Positions 1-5,244 of a stretch of DNA of 5,244 nucleotides are shown in pieces (the first letter of the stretch is position 1; each line of letters begins with the position of its first letter). Below the pieces are notes generated by a model, which saw only the letters and a list, made by a program, of their open reading frames with translations, searched no databases and was not told where the DNA came from. The stretch is from Desulfobacteraceae bacterium (GTDB taxonomy: Bacteria; Desulfobacterota; DSM-4660; Desulfatiglandales; HGW-15), in contig RPPU01000355.1 of NCBI GenBank assembly GCA_003819975.1, forward strand, positions 1-5,244, given 5' to 3'. Made by a program: the position numbers and the translations under genes.

Positions 1-545
1 AGGATGCCCGCCAGAAAGAGCCGGCCGATGAACACGTCCGTGATGATACCGTAGATAATCAGGGTTACGCTCGGCGGAAGCAAGATACCGAGCGTGCCCA
101 CGGTCGCGACAATACCCGTGGAAAGTTTGCGGGCATATCCGTAGCGGTCCATTTCCGGGACAGCCACGGAGGCAAAAGTCGCCGCGGTAGCGGGCGAAGA
201 ACCGCAGATCGCTTTAAAAGCAGTGGCGCCGACAACGGTCGACATGGCCAGGCCGCCCGGAATGTGACCGACGAATTTATGGGCCGAGTCAAAAAGCCTT
301 TTGGCAATGCCGGAGTTGAATGCCACCTGCCCCATGAGTACAAAGAGAGGAATGACGGTAAAACTATAGGAGCTGAAAACGTTATAAACGTCTTTGGCCA
401 GAAGACTGAGGGCCGCACCCCACGAAGTGAGGTAGGCAAAACCCAGGAACCCGATGGCAATCATGGCAAAGGCCAGCTCAATGCCGGTCAGAAACATAAC
501 AAGAATAATCACCAACCCCAGGATACCAACGGTTACTTCATTCAT
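1..545 (-). CDS. dctM: TRAP transporter large permease subunit, DctM family (3' partial)
   Basis: This is the N-terminal 181 residues of the large membrane subunit of a tripartite TRAP transporter; the gene runs off the left edge. DctM forms the ion-coupled translocation channel in the inner membrane and works with DctQ and the periplasmic DctP. The start is ATG at 543-545, with AGGAGG at 551-556 (5-nt spacer) inside the end of dctQ. Seen in the translation: hydrophobic segments at about residues 5-40, a PLFVLMG segment at 66-72, HIPGGLAMSTVVGA at 94-107, the family hallmark GSSPAT at 115-120, and GILLPPS followed by IIYG at 153-166. These are typical DctM conserved blocks in the usual order. 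Full-length DctM proteins have about 425 residues, so roughly 40% is visible. It overlaps dctQ by 8 nt, indicating translational coupling. No frameshift is seen. The substrate cannot be inferred from this subunit. Confidence 0.95.
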   Translation of the reverse strand, partial: MNEVTVGILGLVIILVMFLTGIELAFAMIAIGFLGFAYLTSWGAALSLLAKDVYNVFSSYSFTVIPLFVLMGQVAFNSGIAKRLFDSAHKFVGHIPGGLAMSTVVGATAFKAICGSSPATAATFASVAVPEMDRYGYARKLSTGIVATVGTLGILLPPSVTLIIYGIITDVFIGRLFLAGI

Positions 546-1020
546 ATTTGCCTCCTGTGACCTTGATGATGTCGGCGACAAGCACAAGAACCTGCAAAAA
601 GCAAGCAGCACCCATGCCATAGACGATCGGGTAGAACGGAAGCTGCATGGTTGAAGTCACCTCACCGGATATTAAGAGATCGGTTGCAAAATGAAACAGA
701 TTGTAGGCGATGAAGGTGAAAATGGCTATGCCGATAACCCGGGTTAGAATGTTCATGAAGTTCTTTACCCAGCCCGGGAATGTGTTGATAAAAAAATCGA
801 CATAGATGTGGCCCCTCATCCAAGAGGTGATCGGGAGACCAAAAGCGATCACCACCGCGCCGGCCAATTGGACGATCTCGAATGTCCCGATGATGGGATG
901 TCTAAAACGTCGCAGGATAACATCCGTAACGGTAAGAAACATAATAAAGGTCAAAGCAGTATAAGCAATGATATTCATCCATTTGCTTATTTTTTCGGTA
1001 AACCAGAGAAAACCTGTCAT
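538..1020 (-). CDS. dctQ: TRAP transporter small membrane subunit, DctQ family
   Basis: This 160-residue protein is the small four-helix membrane subunit that pairs with DctM in TRAP transporters. Hydrophobic segments are visible at about residues 15-35, 48-66, 88-110 and 132-152. Two family-typical stretches are present: VTDVILRRF (31-39), followed by a Pro and an IGTFEIV segment (44-50), and WMRGHIYVDFF (67-77), which matches the usual GHIxVD motif. Length is normal for the family. The start is ATG at 1018-1020 with AGGAGG at 1025-1030 (4-nt spacer). The stop TGA at 538-540 lies inside the dctM start region (ATGAATGA), so the two membrane subunits are translationally coupled. The gene follows dctP across a 120-nt gap that holds a strong hairpin. 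Identification is firm from sequence motifs plus gene order P-Q-M. Confidence 0.94.
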   Translation of the reverse strand: MTGFLWFTEKISKWMNIIAYTALTFIMFLTVTDVILRRFRHPIIGTFEIVQLAGAVVIAFGLPITSWMRGHIYVDFFINTFPGWVKNFMNILTRVIGIAIFTFIAYNLFHFATDLLISGEVTSTMQLPFYPIVYGMGAACFLQVLVLVADIIKVTGGKYE

Positions 1021-1043
1021 ACTTCCTCCTGAATTTTATGGGA

Positions 1044-1076
1044 ATGCGGGGGGCTCTTCGAACAACCCCCCCGCAT
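1044..1076 (-). promoter_or_regulatory. GC-rich hairpin between dctP and dctQ
   Basis: A perfect 10-bp inverted repeat (ATGCGGGGGG at 1044-1053, CCCCCCGCAT at 1067-1076) encloses a 13-nt loop in the gap after dctP. In the transcript the stem is followed by TCCCATAAAATTC, with no T tract, so it does not look like a full rho-independent terminator. Position and strength suggest a structure that blocks 3' exonucleases or causes partial termination, which would leave more dctP message than dctQM message. Such intergenic hairpins after binding-protein genes are known from periplasmic transport operons. The structure is seen; the role is inferred. Confidence 0.75.
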
Positions 1077-1140
1077 CTATCAGATCTTTAACCATAGGAG
1101 TGCTTTCAAAGGCGAATCGAGAAAGGCTTATTTTCGGGAT

Positions 1141-2178
1141 TTATTTAGCTTTTTGATTAGCCTTTATGAAATCGAGACAGAATTTAAGGGCTTCATCGCC
1201 GGGCAAGCCTTTGGTTTTCATTTCTTCCACGTACGCATTCAAAAGGGGTTTGACGGCCGCGGCCCAACGGGCATCTTCCTCTTTTGAGAGCGAAATCATC
1301 TTGACCCCTTTTTCGGTGATGAACTTTATTCCGTCTTGATCGGTCGAATCCCAGAGCGCACCGGTCTTCATGCTCCACTCCTCGCTCGCCTGCTCGAATA
1401 TCTTTTGAATATCGGGAGGTAAAGCGTTAAACTTGGCTTTGTTCATAGCGACAAAAAATCCCGTAGAGTAGCTGGAACCATAGTTCAGGATGGTGTAGCC
1501 GATGACTTCCCCCCACCGGAAGCCTTTGAGGGCTTGGATAGGAGCCATGGCGCCTTCGGCAACACCGGTCCGGAGTGCATCATAGGTCTCCGGCATAGTG
1601 GTGCCGACGGGTGCCGCACCAAGAGCCAGAACGATTTTGGAGGCCAGTCCGGTTGATCTGATTTTCATGCCTTTAAGGTCATCAAGATTATTGACCGGCT
1701 TCTTGGTCATATGAACCAGTCCGGGTCCGTGGGCGTGCACATAAAGCATTTTAACTTCGTCCAATTCCTTGGGCATAAATTTTTTAACATAAGCGTTAGC
1801 CATTTTCGTGGCCGTGACTCCGTCCTGAAGACCCAAGGGGAGGTCGATGACGGAAGTGAGGGGAAACTTGCCGCGCGTATAGGTAAAACAACTCATGCCG
1901 ATGTCGGAGATCCCTTTAACCACGGAATCATAGATCTGGTCGGCCGGAGCTAAGGTGCCGGCGTGAAAGAAGGTAAATTTTACTCTGCCGTTCGTCCTTT
2001 TCTCGATTTCTTTGCCCCAAGCTTCGATATTGCCGCTGTGCGGTTCGGGCGCCGGGAAAAAATTTGCAAAGTTCAGTTTGATGACGTCTTGAGCCGCTAC
2101 ATGTCCGGGAACCGAAAAAATCAGCAAACCTGTCAGAAAAGCGAAAAGTAAAAAATTCAGTATCAGATGCTTCTTCAT
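1141..2178 (-). CDS. dctP: TRAP transporter solute-binding protein, DctP family
   Basis: This 345-residue periplasmic binding protein captures the substrate and delivers it to DctQM. The N-terminus is a clear Sec signal peptide: MKK, a hydrophobic core at about 5-23, and a likely signal peptidase I site after VAA at 27-29, giving a mature protein starting QDVIKLNFAN. Family landmarks follow: a PHSG segment (46-49), an NGRVKFTFFHAG block (63-74), LDDLKGMKIRSTG (165-177), and APVGTTMPETYDALRTGVAEGA (189-210). Arg174 in KIRSTG matches the conserved arginine that salt-bridges the substrate carboxylate in most DctP proteins, so an organic acid ligand is expected. The downstream YSTGFFVAMNK region (237-247) is also typical. 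Length is normal. The start is ATG at 2176-2178, preceded by AAAGGGGGG and a T6 spacer. The family call is firm. The exact ligand is unknown; the neighbouring acyl-CoA ligase suggests a monocarboxylic or aromatic acid (inference). Confidence 0.95.
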   Translation of the reverse strand: MKKHLILNFLLFAFLTGLLIFSVPGHVAAQDVIKLNFANFFPAPEPHSGNIEAWGKEIEKRTNGRVKFTFFHAGTLAPADQIYDSVVKGISDIGMSCFTYTRGKFPLTSVIDLPLGLQDGVTATKMANAYVKKFMPKELDEVKMLYVHAHGPGLVHMTKKPVNNLDDLKGMKIRSTGLASKIVLALGAAPVGTTMPETYDALRTGVAEGAMAPIQALKGFRWGEVIGYTILNYGSSYSTGFFVAMNKAKFNALPPDIQKIFEQASEEWSMKTGALWDSTDQDGIKFITEKGVKMISLSKEEDARWAAAVKPLLNAYVEEMKTKGLPGDEALKFCLDFIKANQKAK

Positions 2179-2184
2179 AAAAAA

Positions 2185-2193
2185 CCCCCCTTT
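2185..2193 (-). promoter_or_regulatory. Unusual homopolymeric ribosome binding site of dctP
   Basis: On the coding strand the start codon is preceded by A3-G6-T6 and then ATG. The A3G6 part can pair with the anti-Shine-Dalgarno sequence at several registers, and the T6 run forms the spacer. The other start sites visible in this window use a regular AGGAGG. Two adjacent homopolymers place the spacing between ribosome site and start at risk of slippage changes. Confidence 0.7.
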
Positions 2194-2237
2194 GTTGAAA
2201 TGTGCGATGCAATCGTAATCTGCTTTTCACTGTCTAA

Positions 2238-2265
2238 AGCATAACAGTAACTAGAAATAACGCAA
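2238..2265 (-). promoter_or_regulatory. Candidate sigma-70-type promoter for dctPQM, extended -10
   Basis: On the minus strand TTGCGT (2260-2265) is separated by 16 nt from TATGCT (2238-2243). The -10 hexamer is preceded by TG one base upstream (TGTTATGCT), giving an extended -10. Matches are 3 of 6 for the -35 and 4 of 6 for the -10, and the extended element compensates in part. Predicted transcription would begin near 2231, about 50 nt before the dctP ATG. A short inverted repeat, CGAT-GCA-ATCG (2205-2215), lies between this start and the ribosome site; at 4 bp per arm it is too short to call an operator. Confidence 0.4.
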
Positions 2266-2339
2266 ACCCAAAGGTGTTGCAAGCGGAAAAACGATGCCAA
2301 ACATGCGGCCAACCCTTTTTCCCTTAAGCGAGAAGCGTT

Positions 2340-2360
2340 AAAAACCGGAAACGGCCGATT
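2340..2360 (-). terminator. Weak intrinsic terminator candidate after the ligase gene
   Basis: In the minus-strand transcript AATCGG (2355-2360) can pair with CCGGTT (2343-2348), including one U-G wobble, around a 6-nt loop. It is followed by a T5 run at 2340-2344 that overlaps the stem. The stem is short, so efficiency is doubtful. It lies about 50 nt after the ligase stop and upstream of the dctP promoter candidate, which is the expected place for a module boundary. Confidence 0.35.
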
Positions 2361-2367
2361 GACGCGG

Positions 2368-2388
2368 ACCTGAAGATGTTTTTCAGGT
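2368..2388 (-). other. Perfect 7-bp hairpin after the ligase gene
   Basis: ACCTGAA and TTCAGGT form a perfect 7-bp stem (2368-2374 with 2382-2388) around a 7-nt loop, 23 nt past the ligase stop codon. No T run follows in the transcript, so on its own it is not a terminator. It could protect the 3' end of the ligase message, or pause polymerase ahead of the weak terminator candidate at 2340-2360. Confidence 0.45.
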
Positions 2389-2411
2389 ATTTGCAATAAG
2401 TACGCTTTTGC

Positions 2412-4010
2412 TTAGGATTGCTTTTTAAATTCCTTTTCCATGGCGTCTTTAGCCGGTTTCACATACATATCGCGCAGTTTGGGTTTTTCGATCTTGCCGG
2501 CCGGGTTGCGCGGAATGGTCGCGTAAATCATTTTTTCCGGCCATTTGTATTTGGCCATGCCGCGGTCTTTGCAGAAATTGACCACTTCTTCATCGGTCAA
2601 GGTTTCGCCGGCCTTGGTCTGAATCACGGCCAGCACGATTTCAACAAAGCGCGGATGGGGATAGCCCATCACGGCCACGTCCTGAACCTTGGGATGTTTG
2701 CGCAATATGTCTTCGATCTCGGCCGGGAAAATGTTTTCACCGCCGCGGATAATCAAGTCTTTGGCGCGGTCGGCAAAGAAGATGAATCCTTCCTCGTCTT
2801 TGTAAGCCAGATCGCCGGTGTAGAGCCAGCCGTTTTTGATGGTCTTGGCGGTCATCTCCGGATTAAAAGCATATTCTTTCATGAGACGCGGGCCTTTCAG
2901 GAGCAGCTCTCCCACTTTGTTGGGTCCCAGCTCCTTGTCGTCGGTATCCACAACCTTGGCTTCCATAAAAGCAGTGGCAATGCCGATGGAACCCGGTTTG
3001 CGCAGAATATCGCTGTCATAGCAGTTGGTCAAGCCGCCGCCGCCGCCCTCGGTGATGCCGTAAATATTGGCGATGGGCAGATGGGGAAATATTTTTTTGG
3101 AATCTTCAAGCAGCACATAGGGCACGGGTTGGGCGCCGATCTCGACCCGCCGGAACGCGGAGAGATCGTATTTGGAGATGTCGACTTGTCCGGACTTGAT
3201 CGCGTTGATCACATCCGACCAGGTGGGGACCGTGTTCCAGCCGCCGGTGCACTTTTCGTCCGCAATGGAGCGGAGATAATGTTCGGGCTGCAGTTCCATG
3301 GGCATCAACACCTTGCCGGCCGCGATATAGGAGGGGAAAGAGAGAAAGAGGGTGCCGCTGTGATAAAACGGATGCGGAGCCAGATACACGCTGTTGTAGC
3401 CTTCATTATAGGTCAGGGCATTGCCGATGCCGATGTAGAAGAGGGTCTGATGGGTATGCGAGACCGGTTTGGGCGCGCCGGTGGTGCCGGAGGTAAACAT
3501 CAGTTCGGCCATGTCGTCTTCTTGGGTTTCCACGCAGATTTCACGGCCGTCGCCTTTGTCGATGATTTCCTGGTAGGACTTGACCCCGGCCGGTTGCGTC
3601 TTACCGAAACAAACGAATTTTTTGCAGTAACTCATCTCTTTCATAATCGGCTCGACGCGTTGATTGAACTGCTCGCCGAACAGAAAGACCTTGCATTTGG
3701 TGACATCGGCTGCGTATTTGATGTCCGCACCGGCAAAACGGAAGTTGAGCGGCGTGACGGTCGCGCCGGTCTTGAGCACGCCGAAATAACTGGCATACCA
3801 TTCCATGCTGTTCATCATGAGGTGCACGACAACGTCGCCTTTTTTTATGCCGCATTCCTGGGTCAGATAGTTGGCGAACTTATTGGCCTGATCGTTGAAT
3901 TGCTCCCAGGTGAGAACCCGGCGCAGTTTCTTCGACGGATAACTCTCGATGATAAACTCTCTTTTGGGAAATTTACTCGCATTAAGCCCGGAAAACCTAG
4001 CGAAATTCAT
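2412..4010 (-). CDS. AMP-forming acyl-CoA synthetase (acid-CoA ligase)
   Basis: This 532-residue class I adenylate-forming enzyme converts a carboxylic acid, ATP and CoA to acyl-CoA, AMP and diphosphate, probably in the cytoplasm. The core motifs are intact and in order (numbering from the ATG at 4010): P-loop MFTSGTTGAPK at 171-181; YGITE at 317-321; YTGD at 397-400; hinge block DRAKDLIIRGGENIFPAEIE at 414-433; and PRNPAGKIEK with the catalytic lysine K506. Length is normal for acid-CoA ligases of the fatty or aromatic acid type. Two oddities are PKP instead of the usual PKG at the end of the P-loop motif, and five glycines (322-326) directly after YGITE, encoded by five identical GGC codons. 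The start is ATG at 4008-4010 because AGGAGG (4017-4022) lies 6 nt upstream; the in-frame GTG at 4016 abuts that site and is unlikely. It sits between a thiolase and a TRAP operon, suggesting acid uptake and activation. The substrate is not determinable from the motifs. Confidence 0.93.
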   Translation of the reverse strand: MNFARFSGLNASKFPKREFIIESYPSKKLRRVLTWEQFNDQANKFANYLTQECGIKKGDVVVHLMMNSMEWYASYFGVLKTGATVTPLNFRFAGADIKYAADVTKCKVFLFGEQFNQRVEPIMKEMSYCKKFVCFGKTQPAGVKSYQEIIDKGDGREICVETQEDDMAELMFTSGTTGAPKPVSHTHQTLFYIGIGNALTYNEGYNSVYLAPHPFYHSGTLFLSFPSYIAAGKVLMPMELQPEHYLRSIADEKCTGGWNTVPTWSDVINAIKSGQVDISKYDLSAFRRVEIGAQPVPYVLLEDSKKIFPHLPIANIYGITEGGGGGLTNCYDSDILRKPGSIGIATAFMEAKVVDTDDKELGPNKVGELLLKGPRLMKEYAFNPEMTAKTIKNGWLYTGDLAYKDEEGFIFFADRAKDLIIRGGENIFPAEIEDILRKHPKVQDVAVMGYPHPRFVEIVLAVIQTKAGETLTDEEVVNFCKDRGMAKYKWPEKMIYATIPRNPAGKIEKPKLRDMYVKPAKDAMEKEFKKQS

Positions 4011-4016
4011 ACACAC

Positions 4017-4022
4017 CCTCCT
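4017..4022 (-). promoter_or_regulatory. Ribosome binding site that fixes the ligase start
   Basis: AGGAGG, within the longer AAAAGGAGGG, stands 6 nt before the ATG at 4010. The alternative GTG start two codons earlier (4016) would leave no spacer, so the site selects the ATG. Confidence 0.85.
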
Positions 4023-4032
4023 TTTGGGAATA

Positions 4033-4062
4033 ATTATATCGTTATAAAAACCTCCTTAATAA
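4033..4062 (-). promoter_or_regulatory. Candidate promoter for the ligase gene
   Basis: A perfect TATAAT lies at 4033-4038 on the minus strand. The best -35 partner is weak: TTATTA at 4057-4062 with an 18-nt spacer, matching 3 of 6. Transcription would start near 4026, giving a very short leader of about 16 nt that just includes the ribosome site. The surrounding sequence is AT-rich, so a chance match is possible. Its place just after a terminator-like structure supports a separate ligase transcript. Confidence 0.35.
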
Positions 4063-4065
4063 ATC

Positions 4066-4198
4066 AGTGCCTAAAGTTTGAAGTGAACTAAAGTGCCTAA
4101 AGTTAAAGGAATCAGAAGAGAAAAAAACCAGTGCCTAAAGGTGAGGAATTCAATTCATGGACTTTAGTTCACTTTAGGCACTTTTCACTTTAGGCATT
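4066..4198. repeat. 133-bp palindromic intergenic element made of short repeat units
   Basis: Six units of two related types occur here. AGTGCCTAAAGT lies at 4066-4077 and 4092-4103 and, as the 11-nt core, at 4130-4140 on the plus strand; in reverse orientation it lies at 4171-4182 and, with one mismatch, at 4187-4198. The variant AGTGAACTAAAGT is at 4082-4094 and inverted at 4161-4173. The two variant copies, each with one extra base, form a perfect 14-bp inverted repeat (4081-4094 with 4161-4174). The outer 20 nt on each side match in inverted orientation at 16 of 20 positions. Neighbouring units overlap by 3 nt where AGT is shared. The element fills nearly the whole gap after the thiolase stop codon and contains no convincing ORF. 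It could be a REP- or MITE-like dispersed element or a local regulatory structure. Confidence 0.85.
4121..4182 (-). terminator. Terminator-like hairpin after the thiolase gene, built from repeat units
   Basis: In the minus-strand transcript AGTGCCTAAAG (4172-4182) pairs with CTTTAGGCACT (4130-4140), an 11-bp perfect stem. It extends by two more pairs past a single bulged base at 4141, leaving a 26-nt loop. After GG comes a T7 run (4121-4127) and then CTCTTCT. Stem followed by a T tract is the rho-independent pattern, although the stem is AT-rich and the loop is large. It lies 22 nt beyond the thiolase stop codon, a natural place to end that transcript. Confidence 0.5.
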
Positions 4199-4203
4199 TC
4201 TTT

Positions 4204-5244
4204 TTATTTGCAAGTCACTTTGAATACCATGGCCGCACCGGTGTCGCCGGCCGCGCAACCGCACCAGAGACCATACCCGCCGCCCAGCATGACCATTTCT
4301 TCCAATAATTCTGCAATGCCCCGTCCGGCAGTCGGGCCTTGGGGGTGACCATAGATCATGGGACTGCCGTAATTGTTCATTTTCATGACATCATAGCCCA
4401 ATACTTTGGCGAAATTGATATCATTGATGGCAAAGGGGTTATGGGTCTTGACCGTTTTGACATCTTTCAGCGTGATACCGGCTTTTGCAAGGGCCATTTG
4501 CGAGGCCGGAACCGGAGCAGCCGGCATAAAACCTTTTTTAACCCGGGCAAACCCATAGGAGAGGATTTGGATCTCGACGTTTTTGTCGGCGCTGAGTTCT
4601 TTGGCTTTGTCGCGCGTTGTGACAATAATGCCGCAGTTACCGTCGGCCGGATGGGTCTGGACGCCGAAACTGTGGATGCCGCCCGGTTCGACCGGTTTCA
4701 TTTTAGCCAGGGTTGCGGCGACGTTGGGCGTAATGCCTTCGTCCTGATCCACCACTAAGACTTGTTTCTTGGAGACCTGGACTTCCACGGGCATCATGTA
4801 CCGTTTCTGGAAAGCGCGGTCGTTTTTAAGTGCGTCCAAATATTGTTCATAGCGGCGCACGGCCACGGCATCGGCTTCTTCTTTGGTGGCGCCGACTTCC
4901 CTGGCCACGTTGTCGCCGGTTTGGACCATCTTGAGACCCACGTTGGGGTCATCGTTGAAATTGTCCATGTTCCAGTTTTCGGAAATCACTTCGCCGCCCG
5001 GTCCCATTGGGTTCGGCCAGATCAGGTGCGGGCCGTTGGAGAGGCGATCCGACATCAAGGCAAAACCGGTCTCGTAAATCCCGGCTTCGATATTGACGGC
5101 GCAAAGGTGAACGCAGGTTGTTGAAGTGGTGCAGGCCTGGTGCACAAATAGGCCGGGAAGAAGTTTCTGGTTGTCCGTCAGCATGGCGGCCGCCCAATTG
5201 TGGCTGTAGAACATACGGTTTTGGGCCACGGTCATGCCGTAATA
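4204..5244 (-). CDS. Thiolase family acyltransferase (5' partial)
   Basis: This is most of a thiolase, which forms or cleaves a carbon-carbon bond between acyl-CoA thioesters. The frame stays open to the right edge (Tyr-Tyr-Gly precede the first Met at 5233-5235), and that Met lies at what is normally an internal position, so roughly 50 N-terminal residues are outside the window. Numbering from that Met: the nucleophile region is HQACTTSTTC with C35 as likely acyl-accepting cysteine; THNPFA at 264-269 matches the thiolase NEAF region; YGHPQGPTAGR at 295-305 supplies H297; and CGCAAGDTGAAM at 325-336 supplies the second cysteine, best aligned as C327. The triad is thus complete. Departures from biosynthetic thiolases are ALMSDRLS (59-66) where AGGxExMS is usual, NPF for NEAF, and the CGC pair. 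A paralogue of unusual specificity is plausible. The stop is TAA at 4204-4206. It precedes the ligase, suggesting a role in degrading the activated acid (inference). Confidence 0.88.
   Translation of the reverse strand, partial: YYGMTVAQNRMFYSHNWAAAMLTDNQKLLPGLFVHQACTTSTTCVHLCAVNIEAGIYETGFALMSDRLSNGPHLIWPNPMGPGGEVISENWNMDNFNDDPNVGLKMVQTGDNVAREVGATKEEADAVAVRRYEQYLDALKNDRAFQKRYMMPVEVQVSKKQVLVVDQDEGITPNVAATLAKMKPVEPGGIHSFGVQTHPADGNCGIIVTTRDKAKELSADKNVEIQILSYGFARVKKGFMPAAPVPASQMALAKAGITLKDVKTVKTHNPFAINDINFAKVLGYDVMKMNNYGSPMIYGHPQGPTAGRGIAELLEEMVMLGGGYGLWCGCAAGDTGAAMVFKVTCK

Noticed and set aside
65..460. A 131-codon minus-strand frame inside dctM
   Set aside because: It is an alternative frame within the coding region of dctM, whose own frame has the GSSPAT and LPPS motifs.
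2275..2305. Sigma-54 promoter for dctP (TGGCAT and a later TTGCA on the minus strand)
   Set aside because: The GG to GC distance does not fit the fixed 10-nt spacing of the sigma-54 consensus.
2175..2396. A 73-codon minus-strand frame in the ligase-dctP gap
   Set aside because: It has no ribosome site before its ATG, runs through the hairpins and promoter candidate, overlaps the dctP start, and its composition does not look like a protein.
4011..4016. GTG start at 4016 for the ligase
   Set aside because: AGGAGG ends directly against this GTG with no spacer, while the ATG at 4010 has an ideal 6-nt spacing.
2418..4091. A 557-codon open frame on the plus strand, antisense to the ligase
   Set aside because: It mirrors nearly the whole ligase gene, its translation resembles no family I recognise, and the opposite strand has all class I adenylate-forming motifs with a good ribosome site. 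It is best explained as a codon-bias shadow.
4066..4198. CRISPR array
   Set aside because: The units are only 11-13 nt, occur in both orientations, sometimes overlap, and have no regular spacers.
4339..5124. Plus-strand open frames opposite the thiolase (4339-4758 and 4762-5124)
   Set aside because: They lie wholly antisense to a well-supported thiolase and show no recognisable domains.

Overview
All five genes in this 5.2 kb window lie on the minus strand, so transcription runs from high to low coordinates: thiolase (5' end outside the window), AMP-forming acyl-CoA ligase, then a three-component TRAP transporter in the order dctP (solute-binding protein), dctQ (small membrane subunit), dctM (large permease, 3' end outside the window). 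The protein families are clear. The carboxylic acid they handle cannot be read from the sequence.

Region by region: 4204-5244 is a thiolase with a recognisable Cys/His/Cys active site but several departures from consensus. 4011-4203 is non-coding and is the most structured part of the window. It holds a 133-bp imperfect palindromic element built from short AGTGCCTAAAGT / AGTGAACTAAAGT units, a terminator-like hairpin plus T7 tract made from two of these units, and a consensus TATAAT close to the ligase start. 2412-4010 is the ligase; the Shine-Dalgarno position puts its start at the ATG at 4010, not at the in-frame GTG at 4016. 2179-2411 is non-coding, with two small hairpins after the ligase, an extended -10 promoter candidate and a homopolymeric ribosome binding site for dctP. 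1141-2178 is dctP. 1021-1140 holds a strong GC-rich hairpin between dctP and dctQ. dctQ (538-1020) and dctM (from 545) overlap by 8 nt.

A working model (inference): the TRAP system imports an organic acid using an ion gradient, the ligase activates it or a related acid to a CoA thioester, and the thiolase performs a thiolytic cleavage or condensation on a CoA intermediate. The layout suggests three transcription modules (thiolase; ligase; dctPQM), with the dctP-dctQ hairpin favouring more binding protein than membrane subunits.

The gene set (TRAP uptake plus acid activation plus thiolase), moderate GC content and strong AGGAGG ribosome binding sites suit an anaerobic acid-degrading Desulfobacterota-type bacterium. 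This is an impression from gene content, not a phylogenetic result. No mobile-element genes, RNA genes, CRISPR array or regulator gene were found. I see no complete undescribed system; the best candidates for novelty are the repeat element at 4066-4198 and its possible role as a terminator or attenuator.
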